This document shows positions 8,342-18,446 of a stretch of DNA of 64,000 bases, piece by piece; position 1 is the first letter of the stretch, and every line of letters starts with the position of its first letter. The notes below the pieces were generated by a model that was given only the letters and a program-made list of their open reading frames with translations, was not told the DNA's origin and ran no database searches. The stretch is from Rhodobacter sp. Its GTDB lineage: Bacteria > Pseudomonadota > Alphaproteobacteria > Rhodobacterales > Rhodobacteraceae. The translations under genes were made by a program, and so were the position numbers. The DNA lies in the NCBI GenBank assembly GCA_020637595.1, contig JACKKE010000001.1, positions 1-64,000 on the forward strand, written 5' to 3'.

Positions 8342-9205
8342 ATGAAACCCGAAGTCTACGGTTTCTTTGACGAAGCGACCTTCACGATCACCTATGTGGT
8401 GCGCGACCCCAACAGCAACAAGTGCGCAGTGGTCGATTCCGTTCTCGACTTCGACTATGCCTCGGGGCGGACCGATACGCGCTCGGCGGATGCGGTGATC
8501 GCCTTCATCAAGGAAAAGGGGTTCGAGGTCGAATGGCTGCTGGAAAGCCACGTTCACGCCGACCACCTCTCGGCTGCGCCTTATATCCAGGAGAAACTGG
8601 GCGGCAAGATCGGCATCGGCGAGAACATCAAGATCGTGCAGGACACCTTCGGCAAGGTGTTCAACGAAGGCACCGAGTTCCAGCGTGACGGCTCGCAGTT
8701 CGACCAGCTGTTCAAGGACAGCGACAGCCTGCACATCGGCCAGATGCGCGTCGACGTGCTGCACACGCCGGGGCACACCCCGGCCTGCCTGACCTATGTG
8801 GTGGGCGACGCGGCCTTTGTCGGCGACACGCTGTTCATGCCTGACTTCGGCACCGCGCGCTGCGACTTCCCCGGCGGCTCGGCGGAAACGCTTTATGCCT
8901 CGATCCAGAAGATCCTGGCGCTGCCCGATGACACCCGGATCTTCGTTGGCCATGACTACAAGGCCCCGGGCCGCGACGAATTCGCCTGGGAAACCAGCGT
9001 GGGCGAGCAGAAGGCCTTCAACATCCACGTCGGCGCGGGCAAACCGGCCGAGGACTTCGTGTCGATGCGCACCGCGCGCGACTCGACCCTGGCGATGCCG
9101 CGCCTGATCATCCCGTCGCTGCAGGTCAACATGCGCGCGGGCCAGATGCCGCCGCCGGAAGACAACGGCGTCAGCTATCTGAAGGTTCCGGTGAACGGGA
9201 TCTGA
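8342..9205 (+). CDS. Metallo-beta-lactamase-fold hydrolase, persulfide dioxygenase (ETHE1/Blh)-like
   Basis: 287-residue protein with a complete MBL metal set: H70-x-H72-x-D74-H75 (SHVHADH), H145 (TPGHTP), D162 (GDTLF) and H204 (GHDY). The segment DFPGGSAETLYASI and the single-domain length match the ETHE1/Blh group, which oxidise glutathione persulfide to sulfite at a single iron. The start at 8342 follows a clear promoter and GGAGA. It is followed by a rho-independent terminator and then sulfur-transport genes, which supports a role in sulfide/persulfide detoxification. A glyoxalase II-like hydrolase is the less likely alternative. Confidence 0.85.
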   Translation: MKPEVYGFFDEATFTITYVVRDPNSNKCAVVDSVLDFDYASGRTDTRSADAVIAFIKEKGFEVEWLLESHVHADHLSAAPYIQEKLGGKIGIGENIKIVQDTFGKVFNEGTEFQRDGSQFDQLFKDSDSLHIGQMRVDVLHTPGHTPACLTYVVGDAAFVGDTLFMPDFGTARCDFPGGSAETLYASIQKILALPDDTRIFVGHDYKAPGRDEFAWETSVGEQKAFNIHVGAGKPAEDFVSMRTARDSTLAMPRLIIPSLQVNMRAGQMPPPEDNGVSYLKVPVNGI

Positions 9206-9215
9206 CCGGTTTGGG

Positions 9216-9255
9216 GCCGGACCGCGGGCGGGAGAGGCCTGCGGTCCGGCTTTTT
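9216..9255 (+). terminator. Rho-independent terminator after the MBL gene
   Basis: GCCGGACCGC (9216-9225) and GCGGTCCGGC (9241-9250) form a perfect 10-bp stem with a 15-base loop, followed by TTTTT. It sits between the MBL gene and the YeeE genes, so transport and sulfurtransferase genes are probably expressed at a lower level by read-through, or from their own promoter. Confidence 0.85.
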
Positions 9256-9331
9256 GTGCGAGTGAGGGCGGCGCGGTGACGCCGGTGCAATGGACGTCCG
9301 CACGAAGCGGGCGCGGAAACGGGAAAGACAT

Positions 9332-9760
9332 ATGCATATCGACTGGATCTGGGGCCTCGTCGGGGGGCTCATGATCGGGGCTGCGGCCTCGTTCTATCTC
9401 CTCGTGAATGGCCGGATCATGGGCGCCTCGGGGATCATCGGCGGGCTGGTGGACGGCTCGGGGTGGTCGACCTGGGCCGAACGGCTGTCCTTTGTCGCCG
9501 GGCTCGCGCTGATCCCGGTGCTGATCAAGCCGGTCTACAACGTCCCTGTCGTGACCAACATCACCGACAACATTCCGGCGGTGATCCTGGCCGGCCTGCT
9601 GGTCGGCATCGGCACCCGGCTGGCCAACGGCTGCACCTCGGGGCACGGGGTCTGCGGCATCTCGCGGTTCTCGCTGCGCGGCATCGCCGCGACGATGTTC
9701 TACCTGATCGCCGGCGGTCTGGCCGTCATCGTATTCCGTCACCTGCTGGAGGCCATCTGA
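9332..9760 (+). CDS. YeeE/YedE-family sulfur transport half-protein 1
   Basis: 142-residue integral membrane protein, roughly half of a full-length YeeE (thiosulfate/sulfur-compound importer). Four hydrophobic segments are visible (about 6-24, 49-66, 84-103, 118-138). The conserved cysteine-containing motif GCTSGHGVCGIS is present, the type of cysteine used to pass thiosulfate through the channel. The start at 9332 has GGGAAAG upstream; the longer reading begins in the preceding terminator area. The second half is encoded immediately downstream, one base after the stop, so the two halves probably assemble together. Confidence 0.85.
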   Translation: MHIDWIWGLVGGLMIGAAASFYLLVNGRIMGASGIIGGLVDGSGWSTWAERLSFVAGLALIPVLIKPVYNVPVVTNITDNIPAVILAGLLVGIGTRLANGCTSGHGVCGISRFSLRGIAATMFYLIAGGLAVIVFRHLLEAI

Positions 9761-9761
9761 C

Positions 9762-10202
9762 ATGCTGCGCAATCTTTCCGCCTTCATCGCCGGTGGCCTG
9801 TTCGGGGCCGGCCTGCTGGTGTCGGGGATGACCAACACCCGCAAGGTGCAGGGCTGGCTGGACATCTTCGGCGACTGGGATCCGACCCTGGCCTTCGTGC
9901 TGACCGGCGCGATCATCCCGATGGCGATCACCTGGAACATCGCCGCGCGGCGCGCGCGGGCGGTGCTGGGCAACGAGCTGCCGTCCAAGCCCGGCAGCCA
10001 GATCGACCGCAACCTGATGATCGGGTCGCTGATGTTCGGCGCGGGCTGGGGGCTGGTGGGGCTCTGCCCAGGGCCGGCGGTGGCCTCGATCGGCTGGGGC
10101 GGCCTCGGCGGCGTGGTCTTCCTGTTGTCGATGTTTGCCGGTATGTACGTCGCGCCGGCCTTCAGAATCCGTTTCAAGGCGATGGCCGAGGCGCTGAGTT
10201 GA
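9762..10202 (+). CDS. YeeE/YedE-family sulfur transport half-protein 2
   Basis: 146-residue membrane protein, second half of the split YeeE/YedE transporter. Hydrophobic segments lie around 5-22, 44-60, 84-104 and 110-130. The motif GWGLVGLCPGPAVASIGWGG supplies the matching conserved cysteine (GLCPGP). The ATG comes one base after the stop of half 1. Paired half-proteins of this kind are typical of Blh-type sulfide-response loci in alphaproteobacteria. Transport of thiosulfate or another reduced sulfur species is inferred from the family. Confidence 0.87.
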   Translation: MLRNLSAFIAGGLFGAGLLVSGMTNTRKVQGWLDIFGDWDPTLAFVLTGAIIPMAITWNIAARRARAVLGNELPSKPGSQIDRNLMIGSLMFGAGWGLVGLCPGPAVASIGWGGLGGVVFLLSMFAGMYVAPAFRIRFKAMAEALS

Positions 10203-10225
10203 CCCTGTTCTGAAAGGCAGACGCG

Positions 10226-10663
10226 ATGGACATCCGCCCGCTGACCGACACCTATGCCGTAACCCCGCAGATCGTTGCCGAGGATATTCCGGCCATCGCC
10301 GCGGCCGGTTTCACTACGGTGATCTGCAACCGCCCGGACCGCGAAATCCCCGAGGATCTGCACGCCGAGACGCTGCGCGCGCAGGTCGAGGCGGCGGGTC
10401 TGTCCTTTGTCGTCAACCCGGTGACAGGCGGCGCGCTGACGATGGAGAACGTCGAGGCGCAGCGCGCCGCGATCGACGCGGCGGCCGCGGCGGGCGGCAA
10501 GATCCTGGCCTATTGCGCCTCGGGCAATCGCTCGTCGATCGTCTGGGCGCTGGCGCTGGCCGGGCGCAAGCCCACCGACGACCTGATCGCCGCCGGCGCG
10601 CAATACGGCTATCAGACCGCGCAGTTCCGCGAGCTGATTGACCGGCTGGCGCAGCAGGGCTGA
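10226..10663 (+). CDS. TIGR01244 family sulfurtransferase/phosphatase-fold protein
   Basis: 145-residue single-domain protein of the TIGR01244 (DUF442) family, related to dual-specificity phosphatases and fused to the MBL domain in Blh proteins. It has the opening MDIRPLTDTYAVTPQI and the P-loop-like CASGNRSS with C97 and R102. Here the domain is encoded separately from the MBL protein, in the same operon. It probably handles persulfide sulfur (rhodanese-like) rather than dephosphorylating, but this is inferred from context. Its start lies 24 bp after the second YeeE half. Confidence 0.83.
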   Translation: MDIRPLTDTYAVTPQIVAEDIPAIAAAGFTTVICNRPDREIPEDLHAETLRAQVEAAGLSFVVNPVTGGALTMENVEAQRAAIDAAAAAGGKILAYCASGNRSSIVWALALAGRKPTDDLIAAGAQYGYQTAQFRELIDRLAQQG

Positions 10664-10702
10664 GGCGTCGTCTCCGGGGGGATCCGGCGCCGCCGCCGCT
10701 GT

Positions 10703-10772
10703 CGCGGCAAGACGTTTCTGCGTTGCCGCGCAGGAGGGGGGGCTCGTCGTCCATTGGCCCTCGGACCAATGG
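10703..10772. repeat. Two inverted repeats in the intergenic region
   Basis: Between two convergent genes lie CGCGGCAA (10703-10710) with TTGCCGCG (10723-10730), an 8-bp stem with a 12-base loop, and CCATTGG (10751-10757) with CCAATGG (10766-10772), a 7-bp stem with an 8-base loop. Neither has a T-run. They may fold as REP-like hairpins or act as weak convergent terminators. Confidence 0.55.
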
Positions 10773-10839
10773 CGGGTCGATGAACGCTCCCCGCTACGCT
10801 CCTCCTCCGGGATCGTCCAGACGCAAGGATGGGGCCGGT

Positions 10840-11733
10840 TCAGGCGCGCGGGCGGCGGTTGATCAGCACCAGCCCGGCGATCAGCAGGCCCAGCGCGACC
10901 GGCGTCGCGGTGCCGATCGGTTCGCCCAGCAGCAGCCAGCCGAGCAGGGCGCTGAGGGCCGGGGTCAGGAAGCTGAAACTGGCGACGGTCGACGCCTGGT
11001 AGCGTCCGAGCAGCCAGAACCACAACACGAAGCCGAAGGCGACGATGCCGAGCGCCTGCGCCAGCAGCAGGGCCAGCTGAACCCCGTCGAAGGCGCGCAC
11101 CAGGGGGCCGCCATAGAGCGGCGCCAGCACGCAGAGCAGCACGCCCGACACCGCGGTCTGCCACAGGAGTTGGGTCTCGGGGGCGCAGTGGCCGATGGTG
11201 CTGCGCCGGGCAACAACGACGATCCCCGCCCAGCTCATGCCGGCGATCAGCGCCGCGAGGTCGCCGGCAAGGGTGCCCTCGCCGAGGCCGCCCGCGCGCC
11301 CGGCGATGGTCAGGACCACCCCGGCAAAGCCCAGCAGGAACCCGGTGAAGCGCACCGGGGTCAGGCGTTCGCCCGGGAACAGGAAATGCGCGGCCAGCGC
11401 CAGCCACAGCGGCATCGCATAGAAGATCGACGAGGCGCGGACCACGCTGGTGAGGTCGAGTGCGATGAACAGCAGCATGAACTCGGTCGAGAACAGCAGC
11501 CCGATCAGCAGCCCGGGCCGCCACAGATCCAGCCGCGCCGGGATCGCCCGGGCGCGCATCCACAGGATCAGCGCCAGCGCCGCGATCAGCGAACGCAACC
11601 CGGCGAAGAACACCGGCTGCAGCCCGTCATTGCCCAGCTTGATCATCACGTTGTTCGCGCCGAACATCATCGCCAGTGCGAACATCAGCCAGAATCCGGC
11701 AAGGTCGAGGGGGCGTCGAGACGTGGTGTTCAT
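10840..11733 (-). CDS. DMT-superfamily (EamA) transporter
   Basis: 297-residue inner-membrane protein with two EamA repeats (about residues 8-140 and 150-290) and about ten hydrophobic segments, starting WLMFALAMMFGANNVMIK and ending PVALGLLIAGLVLI. I start at the ATG at 11733, which has CAGG upstream; a GTG at 11745 would add four residues and has no RBS. EamA proteins export or import metabolites such as amino acids; the substrate cannot be read from sequence. It is divergent from a second, unrelated EamA gene at 11881. Confidence 0.88.
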   Translation of the reverse strand: MNTTSRRPLDLAGFWLMFALAMMFGANNVMIKLGNDGLQPVFFAGLRSLIAALALILWMRARAIPARLDLWRPGLLIGLLFSTEFMLLFIALDLTSVVRASSIFYAMPLWLALAAHFLFPGERLTPVRFTGFLLGFAGVVLTIAGRAGGLGEGTLAGDLAALIAGMSWAGIVVVARRSTIGHCAPETQLLWQTAVSGVLLCVLAPLYGGPLVRAFDGVQLALLLAQALGIVAFGFVLWFWLLGRYQASTVASFSFLTPALSALLGWLLLGEPIGTATPVALGLLIAGLVLINRRPRA

Positions 11734-11880
11734 GCGGACCTGCACATGTTAAGGATGGCCGCGAGTGAACCCGTGCCAACCGTCGGGGTCAACCCCGATC
11801 CGGCGGCGCTGCGACAGGCAGGCTGCGGCAGGTGTCGGGGTTTGACCCGCGCGTCGGGGGCCAGAAGCCGGAGACCCTGG

Positions 11881-14134
<2,254 letters not shown>

Positions 14135-14159
14135 CCGGAACCGGTGAAGAATGAATGAG

Positions 14160-14186
14160 GGGCGCGGCGCTGGCCGCGCCCTTTTT
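14160..14186 (+). terminator. Rho-independent terminator of eno
   Basis: GGGCGCGGC (14160-14168), loop GCTG, GCCGCGCCC (14173-14181), then TTTTT. Perfect 9-bp GC stem 26 bp after the eno stop. Confidence 0.9.
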
Positions 14187-14262
14187 CGTGACAATTTGAA
14201 AGGTTAAGCGGGTATTAAGCGCGGGCGCGCAGAATGGGGCATCGCCAAGGATGAGGTCCGCC

Positions 14263-14610
14263 ATGTCCACCCCTCTGTCACCCCCGGTTGCCGCGGCGCT
14301 TCTGCCCTCGGCCCCGCCGCGTCCCGTGACCTCGGCCACCCCGGTCGAAACCGCCCGTGCGCCTCGCCCGGTCGAGGCCGCGCACCCCGCCGCCGACCTG
14401 CGCCGCGACACCGCGCGCGACAAGCCCGTCGGTCCGCCACCCGCCTTCGAGATCAACGTGCTGCAGGATATCCGCGCCCGGCTGGCCGATGCGCCCGATC
14501 CAGCCGGCCCCGAGGCGGATCGCGATCCGCCGTCCGGTCGCGACGAAGAACCTGCAGCGCGCGCCATCGGCCCCGACGCCCCGGCATTCCGGCTGGATCG
14601 CAAGGTCTGA
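14263..14610 (+). CDS. Hypothetical proline/alanine-rich protein
   Basis: 115-residue product that I do not recognise. The start at 14263 has a strong purine-rich RBS (AAGGATGAGG). The first 60 residues are Pro/Ala/Arg-rich and probably disordered; a short ordered-looking segment follows (PPAFEINVLQDIRARLADA), then an acidic tail ending APAFRLDRKV. There is no signal peptide, membrane segment or cysteine. It stands alone between eno and the convergent preA. GC-rich third positions are consistent with coding, but a spurious ORF cannot be excluded. Confidence 0.5.
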   Translation: MSTPLSPPVAAALLPSAPPRPVTSATPVETARAPRPVEAAHPAADLRRDTARDKPVGPPPAFEINVLQDIRARLADAPDPAGPEADRDPPSGRDEEPAARAIGPDAPAFRLDRKV

Positions 14611-14626
14611 CATTCGAAACCGCAGG

Positions 14627-14663
14627 AAAAAAACCGGCGCGCCGAAGGAACGAACGCGCCGGT
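14627..14663 (-). terminator. Rho-independent terminator of preA
   Basis: On the minus strand: ACCGGCGCG, a 13-base loop, CGCGCCGGT and a run of seven T. Arms are at 14655-14663 and 14633-14641, the T-run at 14627-14633. It follows the preA stop by about 30 bp. Confidence 0.85.
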
Positions 14664-14691
14664 GGGGGAGGAAAGGCCGGTCGGGCGCGGC

Positions 14692-15996
14692 TTATTCCGC
14701 CGCGCGCGCCATCGGGTTGTTGGGGTGTGTGGTCCAATCGCCATGCTGGGCGGGAACCGTCTTGCCGGTGCGCTCGTCCAGAGCGCCCGGGGCCACCCGC
14801 TTCATGGTGATGCAGCCCTCGATCGGGCAGACGTTGACGCAAAGGTTGCAGGCCACGCATTCGTCGTCCTTGATGGTGAACACCCGGTCCTCGGACATCG
14901 CGATCGCCTGATGCGAGGTATCCTCGCACGCGGCATAGCAGCGCCCGCATTTGATGCACTGATCGGGGTCGATCACCGCCTTGGTGACATAGTTCAGGTT
15001 CAGGTGCTGCCAGTCGGTGACATTGGGCACCGCGCGGCGGGTGATCTGCTCGACCGAGGTCAGCCCCTTTTGATCCATCCAGGTGCTCAGGCCGGCGGTC
15101 ATCTCTTTGATGATGCCAAAGCCATAGGTCATCGCCGCCGTGCAGACCTGCACGTTGCCGGCCCCCAGCGCCAGGAATTCCGCCGCGTCGCGCCAGGTGG
15201 TGATGCCGCCGATGCCCGAGATCGGCAGGCCCGCCGTTTCCGCGTCGCGGGCGATCTCGGCCACCATGTTCAGCGCGATCGGTTTCACCGCCGGGCCGCA
15301 ATAGCCGCCGTGCGTGCCCTTGCCGTCGATGGTCGGTTCGGGGGCGAAGTTGTCCAGATCGACCGAGGTGATCGAGTTGATCGTGTTGATCAGGCTGACC
15401 GCATCCGCCCCACCGCGCAACGCCGCCTGCGCGGGGCCGCGCACATCGGTGATGTTCGGCGTCAGCTTGACGATCACCGGCATCCGGGTGGTCTGCTTGC
15501 ACCAGCGGGTGATCATCTCGATCAGCGCGGGGTTCTGGCCGACGGCGGCGCCCATACCGCGCTCGGACATGCCGTGCGGACAGCCACAGTTCAGCTCGAT
15601 CCCGTCGGCGCCGGTTTCCTCGACCAAGGGCAGGATGGCCTTCCACGCCTCTTCGACGCAGGGCACCATGATCGAGGCGATCAGCGCGCGGTCGGGGTAG
15701 TCGCGCTTGACGGATTTCATCTCCTGCAGGTTCACCTCAAGCGGGCGGTCGGTGATCAGCTCGATGTTGTTGAGCCCCAGAAGCCGCCGGTCCGCGCCCC
15801 AGATCGCGCCATAGCGCGGGCCATTGACGTTGACGACGGGCGGCCCGGCCTCGCCCAGGGTTTTCCAGACGACACCGCCCCAGCCGGCCTCGAAGGCGCG
15901 GCGGACGTTGTATTCCTTGTCGGTCGGCGGGGCCGAGGCCAGCCAGAACGGGTTGGGCGATTTGATGCCGACGAAGTTGGTGGTCAGGTTTGCCAT
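14692..15996 (-). CDS. preA: NAD-dependent dihydropyrimidine dehydrogenase subunit PreA
   Basis: Catalytic subunit that reduces uracil/thymine to dihydropyrimidines (or the reverse) with NAD(P)H supplied through PreT. At 434 residues it has an FMN-binding TIM-barrel (about 5-310) with ASAPPTDKEYNVRRAFEAGWGG near the start and the active-site cysteine loop LNCGCPHGMSERGMG. Two C-terminal 4Fe-4S clusters follow: CIKCGRCYAAC and CVACNLCVNVC. The start MANLTTNF at 15996 matches the family; the longer reading runs into preT. It is 17 bp downstream of preT on the same strand. No dihydropyrimidinase or ureidopropionase gene adjoins it. Confidence 0.95.
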   Translation of the reverse strand: MANLTTNFVGIKSPNPFWLASAPPTDKEYNVRRAFEAGWGGVVWKTLGEAGPPVVNVNGPRYGAIWGADRRLLGLNNIELITDRPLEVNLQEMKSVKRDYPDRALIASIMVPCVEEAWKAILPLVEETGADGIELNCGCPHGMSERGMGAAVGQNPALIEMITRWCKQTTRMPVIVKLTPNITDVRGPAQAALRGGADAVSLINTINSITSVDLDNFAPEPTIDGKGTHGGYCGPAVKPIALNMVAEIARDAETAGLPISGIGGITTWRDAAEFLALGAGNVQVCTAAMTYGFGIIKEMTAGLSTWMDQKGLTSVEQITRRAVPNVTDWQHLNLNYVTKAVIDPDQCIKCGRCYAACEDTSHQAIAMSEDRVFTIKDDECVACNLCVNVCPIEGCITMKRVAPGALDERTGKTVPAQHGDWTTHPNNPMARAAE

Positions 15997-16013
15997 ATGT
16001 TTCTCCGGCGGGA

Positions 16014-17357
16014 TCAGCCCGCCGCCCCCGTCAAAGCCGCGTGGATGTCCTCGGCCGCATCGCGGCCCTGCTGCACGGCGGTGACCGTCAGATCCTCGCC
16101 GCCGGTGGCGCAATCGCCGCCGGCCCAGACGCCCGCAACCGAGCTGCGCCCGGCCGCGTCGATGGCGATCTTGCCCTTGTCCAGCGCCAGTGCCTCAGGC
16201 GCCCCGGCCAGCGTCTGGCCGATCGCCTTGAACACCTGATCGGCGCGCAGGGTGAAGGTCTCGCCGGTCTTTTCCAGCCCTTTCGGCCCGCTGCGGGTAT
16301 AGGCGAACGCGATCTCGGTAACCTTGCCCGCGCCCCGGATCGCCACCGGCATCGCGCCGGTGATTACCGTGACCCCCTCGGTCGCGGCGTGGTCGATCTC
16401 GTAATCCGAGGCCGCCATCGCCTCGCGCCCGCGCCGGTAGACCATCGTCACCGTCTCGGCCCCGAGCAGGCGCGACTGCACGGCGGCATCGACCGCCGTC
16501 ATGCCGCCGCCGATCACCACCACATTGCGCCCGATCGGCAGGGTGGAGCGGTCGGCGCATTGGCGCAGCTCGGCGATGAACTCGACCGCGTCGCGCACGC
16601 CGTCCAGCCCTTCGCCCTCGATCCCCAGCGCGTTGACGCCGGCCAGACCCATGCCCAGGAACACCGCGTCGTAATCGGCCTTCAATTCGTCCAGGGTCAT
16701 GTCCGCGCCCAGCTTGACGCCGGTCTTGACGGTGATGCCGCCGATCCTCAGCAGCCAGTCGACCTCGGCCTGGGCGATGCCGTTCGCGGCCTTGTAGGCG
16801 GCGATGCCGTATTCGTTCAGCCCGCCCGCCTTGGGGCGCGCATCGAACAGCGTCACGTCATGGCCATGCATCGCCAGCCGATGCGCGGCAGCAAGACCCG
16901 CCGGACCTGCACCGACCACCGCCACCGTTTTCCCGGTTGCCGCCGCACGGGTGAAGGGGTGTTCATTGGCCAGCAGCAGCCGGTCGGTGGCATAGCGTTG
17001 CAGTCGTCCGATCTGCACCGGCTCGCCCTCGGCGGTTTCGCGCACGCAGGAGCCTTCGCACAGCGTCTCGGTCGGGCAGACCCGGGCGCACATGCCGCCC
17101 AGAATGTTCTGCGCCAGGATCGTGCGGGCCGCGGCCTCGGGCAGGCCGGTCTGGATCTGGCGGATGAACAGCGGGATGTCGATCGTCGTCGGGCAGGCGG
17201 TCATGCAGGGCGCGTCATGGCAGAAATAGCAGCGGTCTGCCGCCACACGCGCCTGATGGTCGTCGAAATCCGGGTAAAGATCGTCGAAATGCGCCTCGAG
17301 CGTTGCGGCGTCCAGTCTGGCCGCGACGACGCCGTCGGTCTGCGGGCTATGGGTCAC
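16014..17357 (-). CDS. preT: NAD(P)-dependent dihydropyrimidine dehydrogenase subunit PreT
   Basis: Flavoprotein subunit (GltD-like) that takes electrons from NAD(P)H and passes them to PreA. The 447-residue product has an N-terminal cysteine-rich Fe-S domain (CYFCHDAPCMTACP, then CARVCPTETLCEGSC), a first dinucleotide fold VAVVGAGPAGLAAAHRLA for FAD and a second VVVIGGGMTAVDAA for NAD(P). It starts at a GTG with GGAGGT about seven bases upstream. First gene of the preT-preA unit; a 22-bp palindrome lies 53 bp upstream of the start. Confidence 0.95.
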   Translation of the reverse strand: MTHSPQTDGVVAARLDAATLEAHFDDLYPDFDDHQARVAADRCYFCHDAPCMTACPTTIDIPLFIRQIQTGLPEAAARTILAQNILGGMCARVCPTETLCEGSCVRETAEGEPVQIGRLQRYATDRLLLANEHPFTRAAATGKTVAVVGAGPAGLAAAHRLAMHGHDVTLFDARPKAGGLNEYGIAAYKAANGIAQAEVDWLLRIGGITVKTGVKLGADMTLDELKADYDAVFLGMGLAGVNALGIEGEGLDGVRDAVEFIAELRQCADRSTLPIGRNVVVIGGGMTAVDAAVQSRLLGAETVTMVYRRGREAMAASDYEIDHAATEGVTVITGAMPVAIRGAGKVTEIAFAYTRSGPKGLEKTGETFTLRADQVFKAIGQTLAGAPEALALDKGKIAIDAAGRSSVAGVWAGGDCATGGEDLTVTAVQQGRDAAEDIHAALTGAAG

Positions 17358-17409
17358 GGGCTACCTCCGGGTTGGCTTGTGATTTTTCCCACAGCTTGCC
17401 ATGCGCAAA

Positions 17410-17431
17410 TTTTTTATCAACTGATAAAAAA
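17410..17431 (-). promoter_or_regulatory. Palindromic operator upstream of preT
   Basis: TTTTTTATCA (17410-17419), two bases AC, TGATAAAAAA (17422-17431): a perfect 22-bp palindrome. The two-base centre flanked by xTCA/TGAx resembles the layout of RutR-type TetR operators (TTGACCA-N2-TGGTCAA), though the outer bases differ. Its place just upstream of the preT-preA unit suggests pyrimidine control. The A-run also serves the glpR terminator next to it. Confidence 0.6.
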
Positions 17432-17462
17432 CGTGCCGGGCGAAAAAATCCCGCGCGGCACG
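17426..17462 (-). terminator. Putative terminator of glpR
   Basis: On the minus strand CGTGCCG (17462-17456), a 17-base spacer, CGGCACG (17438-17432) and then six T (17431-17426). It lies about 50 bp after the glpR stop. The T-run is shared with the preT operator palindrome. Confidence 0.6.
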
Positions 17463-17514
17463 CCGGGGCAGGCGGCGGGCGCAACGGGTGCATAGGATTT
17501 GGGCAGAGTGCGCC

Positions 17515-18276
17515 TCAGCCGGCGGTGACGACCCGCGTTTGCCATTGCGCGCAGCGGTCGGCCAGCGCGGCGGGCAGCGGGCGGTCGGTGAACACGCAAT
17601 CAAGCGCCGCCAGCGATTCAATCCGCGCCGGCGCGGTGCGCTCCAGCTTGCTGTGGTCGCTGACCAGCCAGGCCTGCCGCGCCTGCCGGATCAAGGCCTG
17701 GCTGACGCCGACCTCATGGATGTCATAGTCCAGCATATCGCCCTCGGCATCCAGCGCCGAGCAGCCGATCACCGCGATATCGACCTTGAACTGGCGGATC
17801 GCCGCCTCGGTCAGCGGGCCGGTCAACCCGCCGTCGGAACGCCGCAGCACGCCGCCGGTGACGATCACCTGACAGGCCTGATTTTCCGCCAGGATATTGG
17901 CGATGTTCATGTTGTTGGTCACCACCATCAGCCCGGCGTGGCGCTTCAGCTCATGCGCCAGTGCCTCGGTGGTGGTGCCGATCGCCAGAAAGACCGAGGC
18001 CCCCTCGGGGATCTGCGCCGCGCAGGCCCGCGCGATCGCCGTCTTGGCTTGCGCGTTCAGGGCGCTGCGCTCCTGATAGCGGATATTCGTCGTGCCCGAG
18101 CGCAGCACCGCGCCACCGTGCACCCGCTCCAGCTTGCCGGCCTCGTCCAGCTCGGCCAGATCGCGGCGGATGGTCTGCGCCGTCACCCCCAGCCGCGCCG
18201 CCAGATCGTCGACGGTGACACGGCCCTCAAGGCGCGCGATCTCCAGAATTTCCGGCAGACGAAAGCCTTGTGCCAT
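17515..18276 (-). CDS. glpR: DeoR-family repressor, probable GlpR
   Basis: 253-residue DeoR-family regulator with an N-terminal winged helix-turn-helix (VTVDDLAARLGVTAQTIRRDLAELD) and a C-terminal sugar-phosphate-binding DeoR domain (AIGTTTEALA, TNNMNIANIL, VTGGVLRRSDGGLTGPL). The divergent position next to glpD, with a 170-bp shared control region, points to GlpR, whose inducer in other bacteria is glycerol-3-phosphate. No glpK or glpF lies nearby, so the rest of the regulon must be elsewhere. Confidence 0.88.
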   Translation of the reverse strand: MAQGFRLPEILEIARLEGRVTVDDLAARLGVTAQTIRRDLAELDEAGKLERVHGGAVLRSGTTNIRYQERSALNAQAKTAIARACAAQIPEGASVFLAIGTTTEALAHELKRHAGLMVVTNNMNIANILAENQACQVIVTGGVLRRSDGGLTGPLTEAAIRQFKVDIAVIGCSALDAEGDMLDYDIHEVGVSQALIRQARQAWLVSDHSKLERTAPARIESLAALDCVFTDRPLPAALADRCAQWQTRVVTAG

Positions 18277-18379
18277 GATTCGCGCCCTTTCCTTGAGCGA
18301 TTGTGTTCGCCGTGGTGCGGTTACGCAAGGGAACAGCAGCGGAAAAGGCCCGGGGAAACCCCGGCAGGGATCAATTCAA

Positions 18380-18408
18380 TTGCAAAACCGCGTAAAATCG
18401 CGTAATAA
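18380..18408 (+). promoter_or_regulatory. glpD promoter with 10-bp spaced direct repeats
   Basis: TTGCAA (18380-18385) and TAATAA (18403-18408) with 17-bp spacing form a good sigma-70 promoter. Between them CGCGTAA occurs twice (18389-18395 and 18399-18405), exactly 10 bp apart and on one face of the helix, overlapping the -10 element. This is the expected place for a repressor such as GlpR. Confidence 0.6.
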
Positions 18409-18446
18409 AGAAAGACAAACGAAAACATTCATCTTCGATCACTCCC

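Noticed and set aside
8318..11563. A 1081-codon open frame on the minus strand across the sulfur operon
   Set aside because: It is antisense to five well-supported genes, is low in complexity and rich in Arg/Gly/Pro, and has no domain. Long antisense frames are common in very GC-rich DNA.
10723..11880. Upstream extension of the EamA gene at 11881
   Set aside because: The extension is antisense to the divergent transporter and Gln/Arg-rich; the real start is the ATG at 11881.
17361..17621. Small minus-strand frames between glpR and preT
   Set aside because: They overlap glpR out of frame and run through a terminator and palindrome; no RBS or recognisable sequence.
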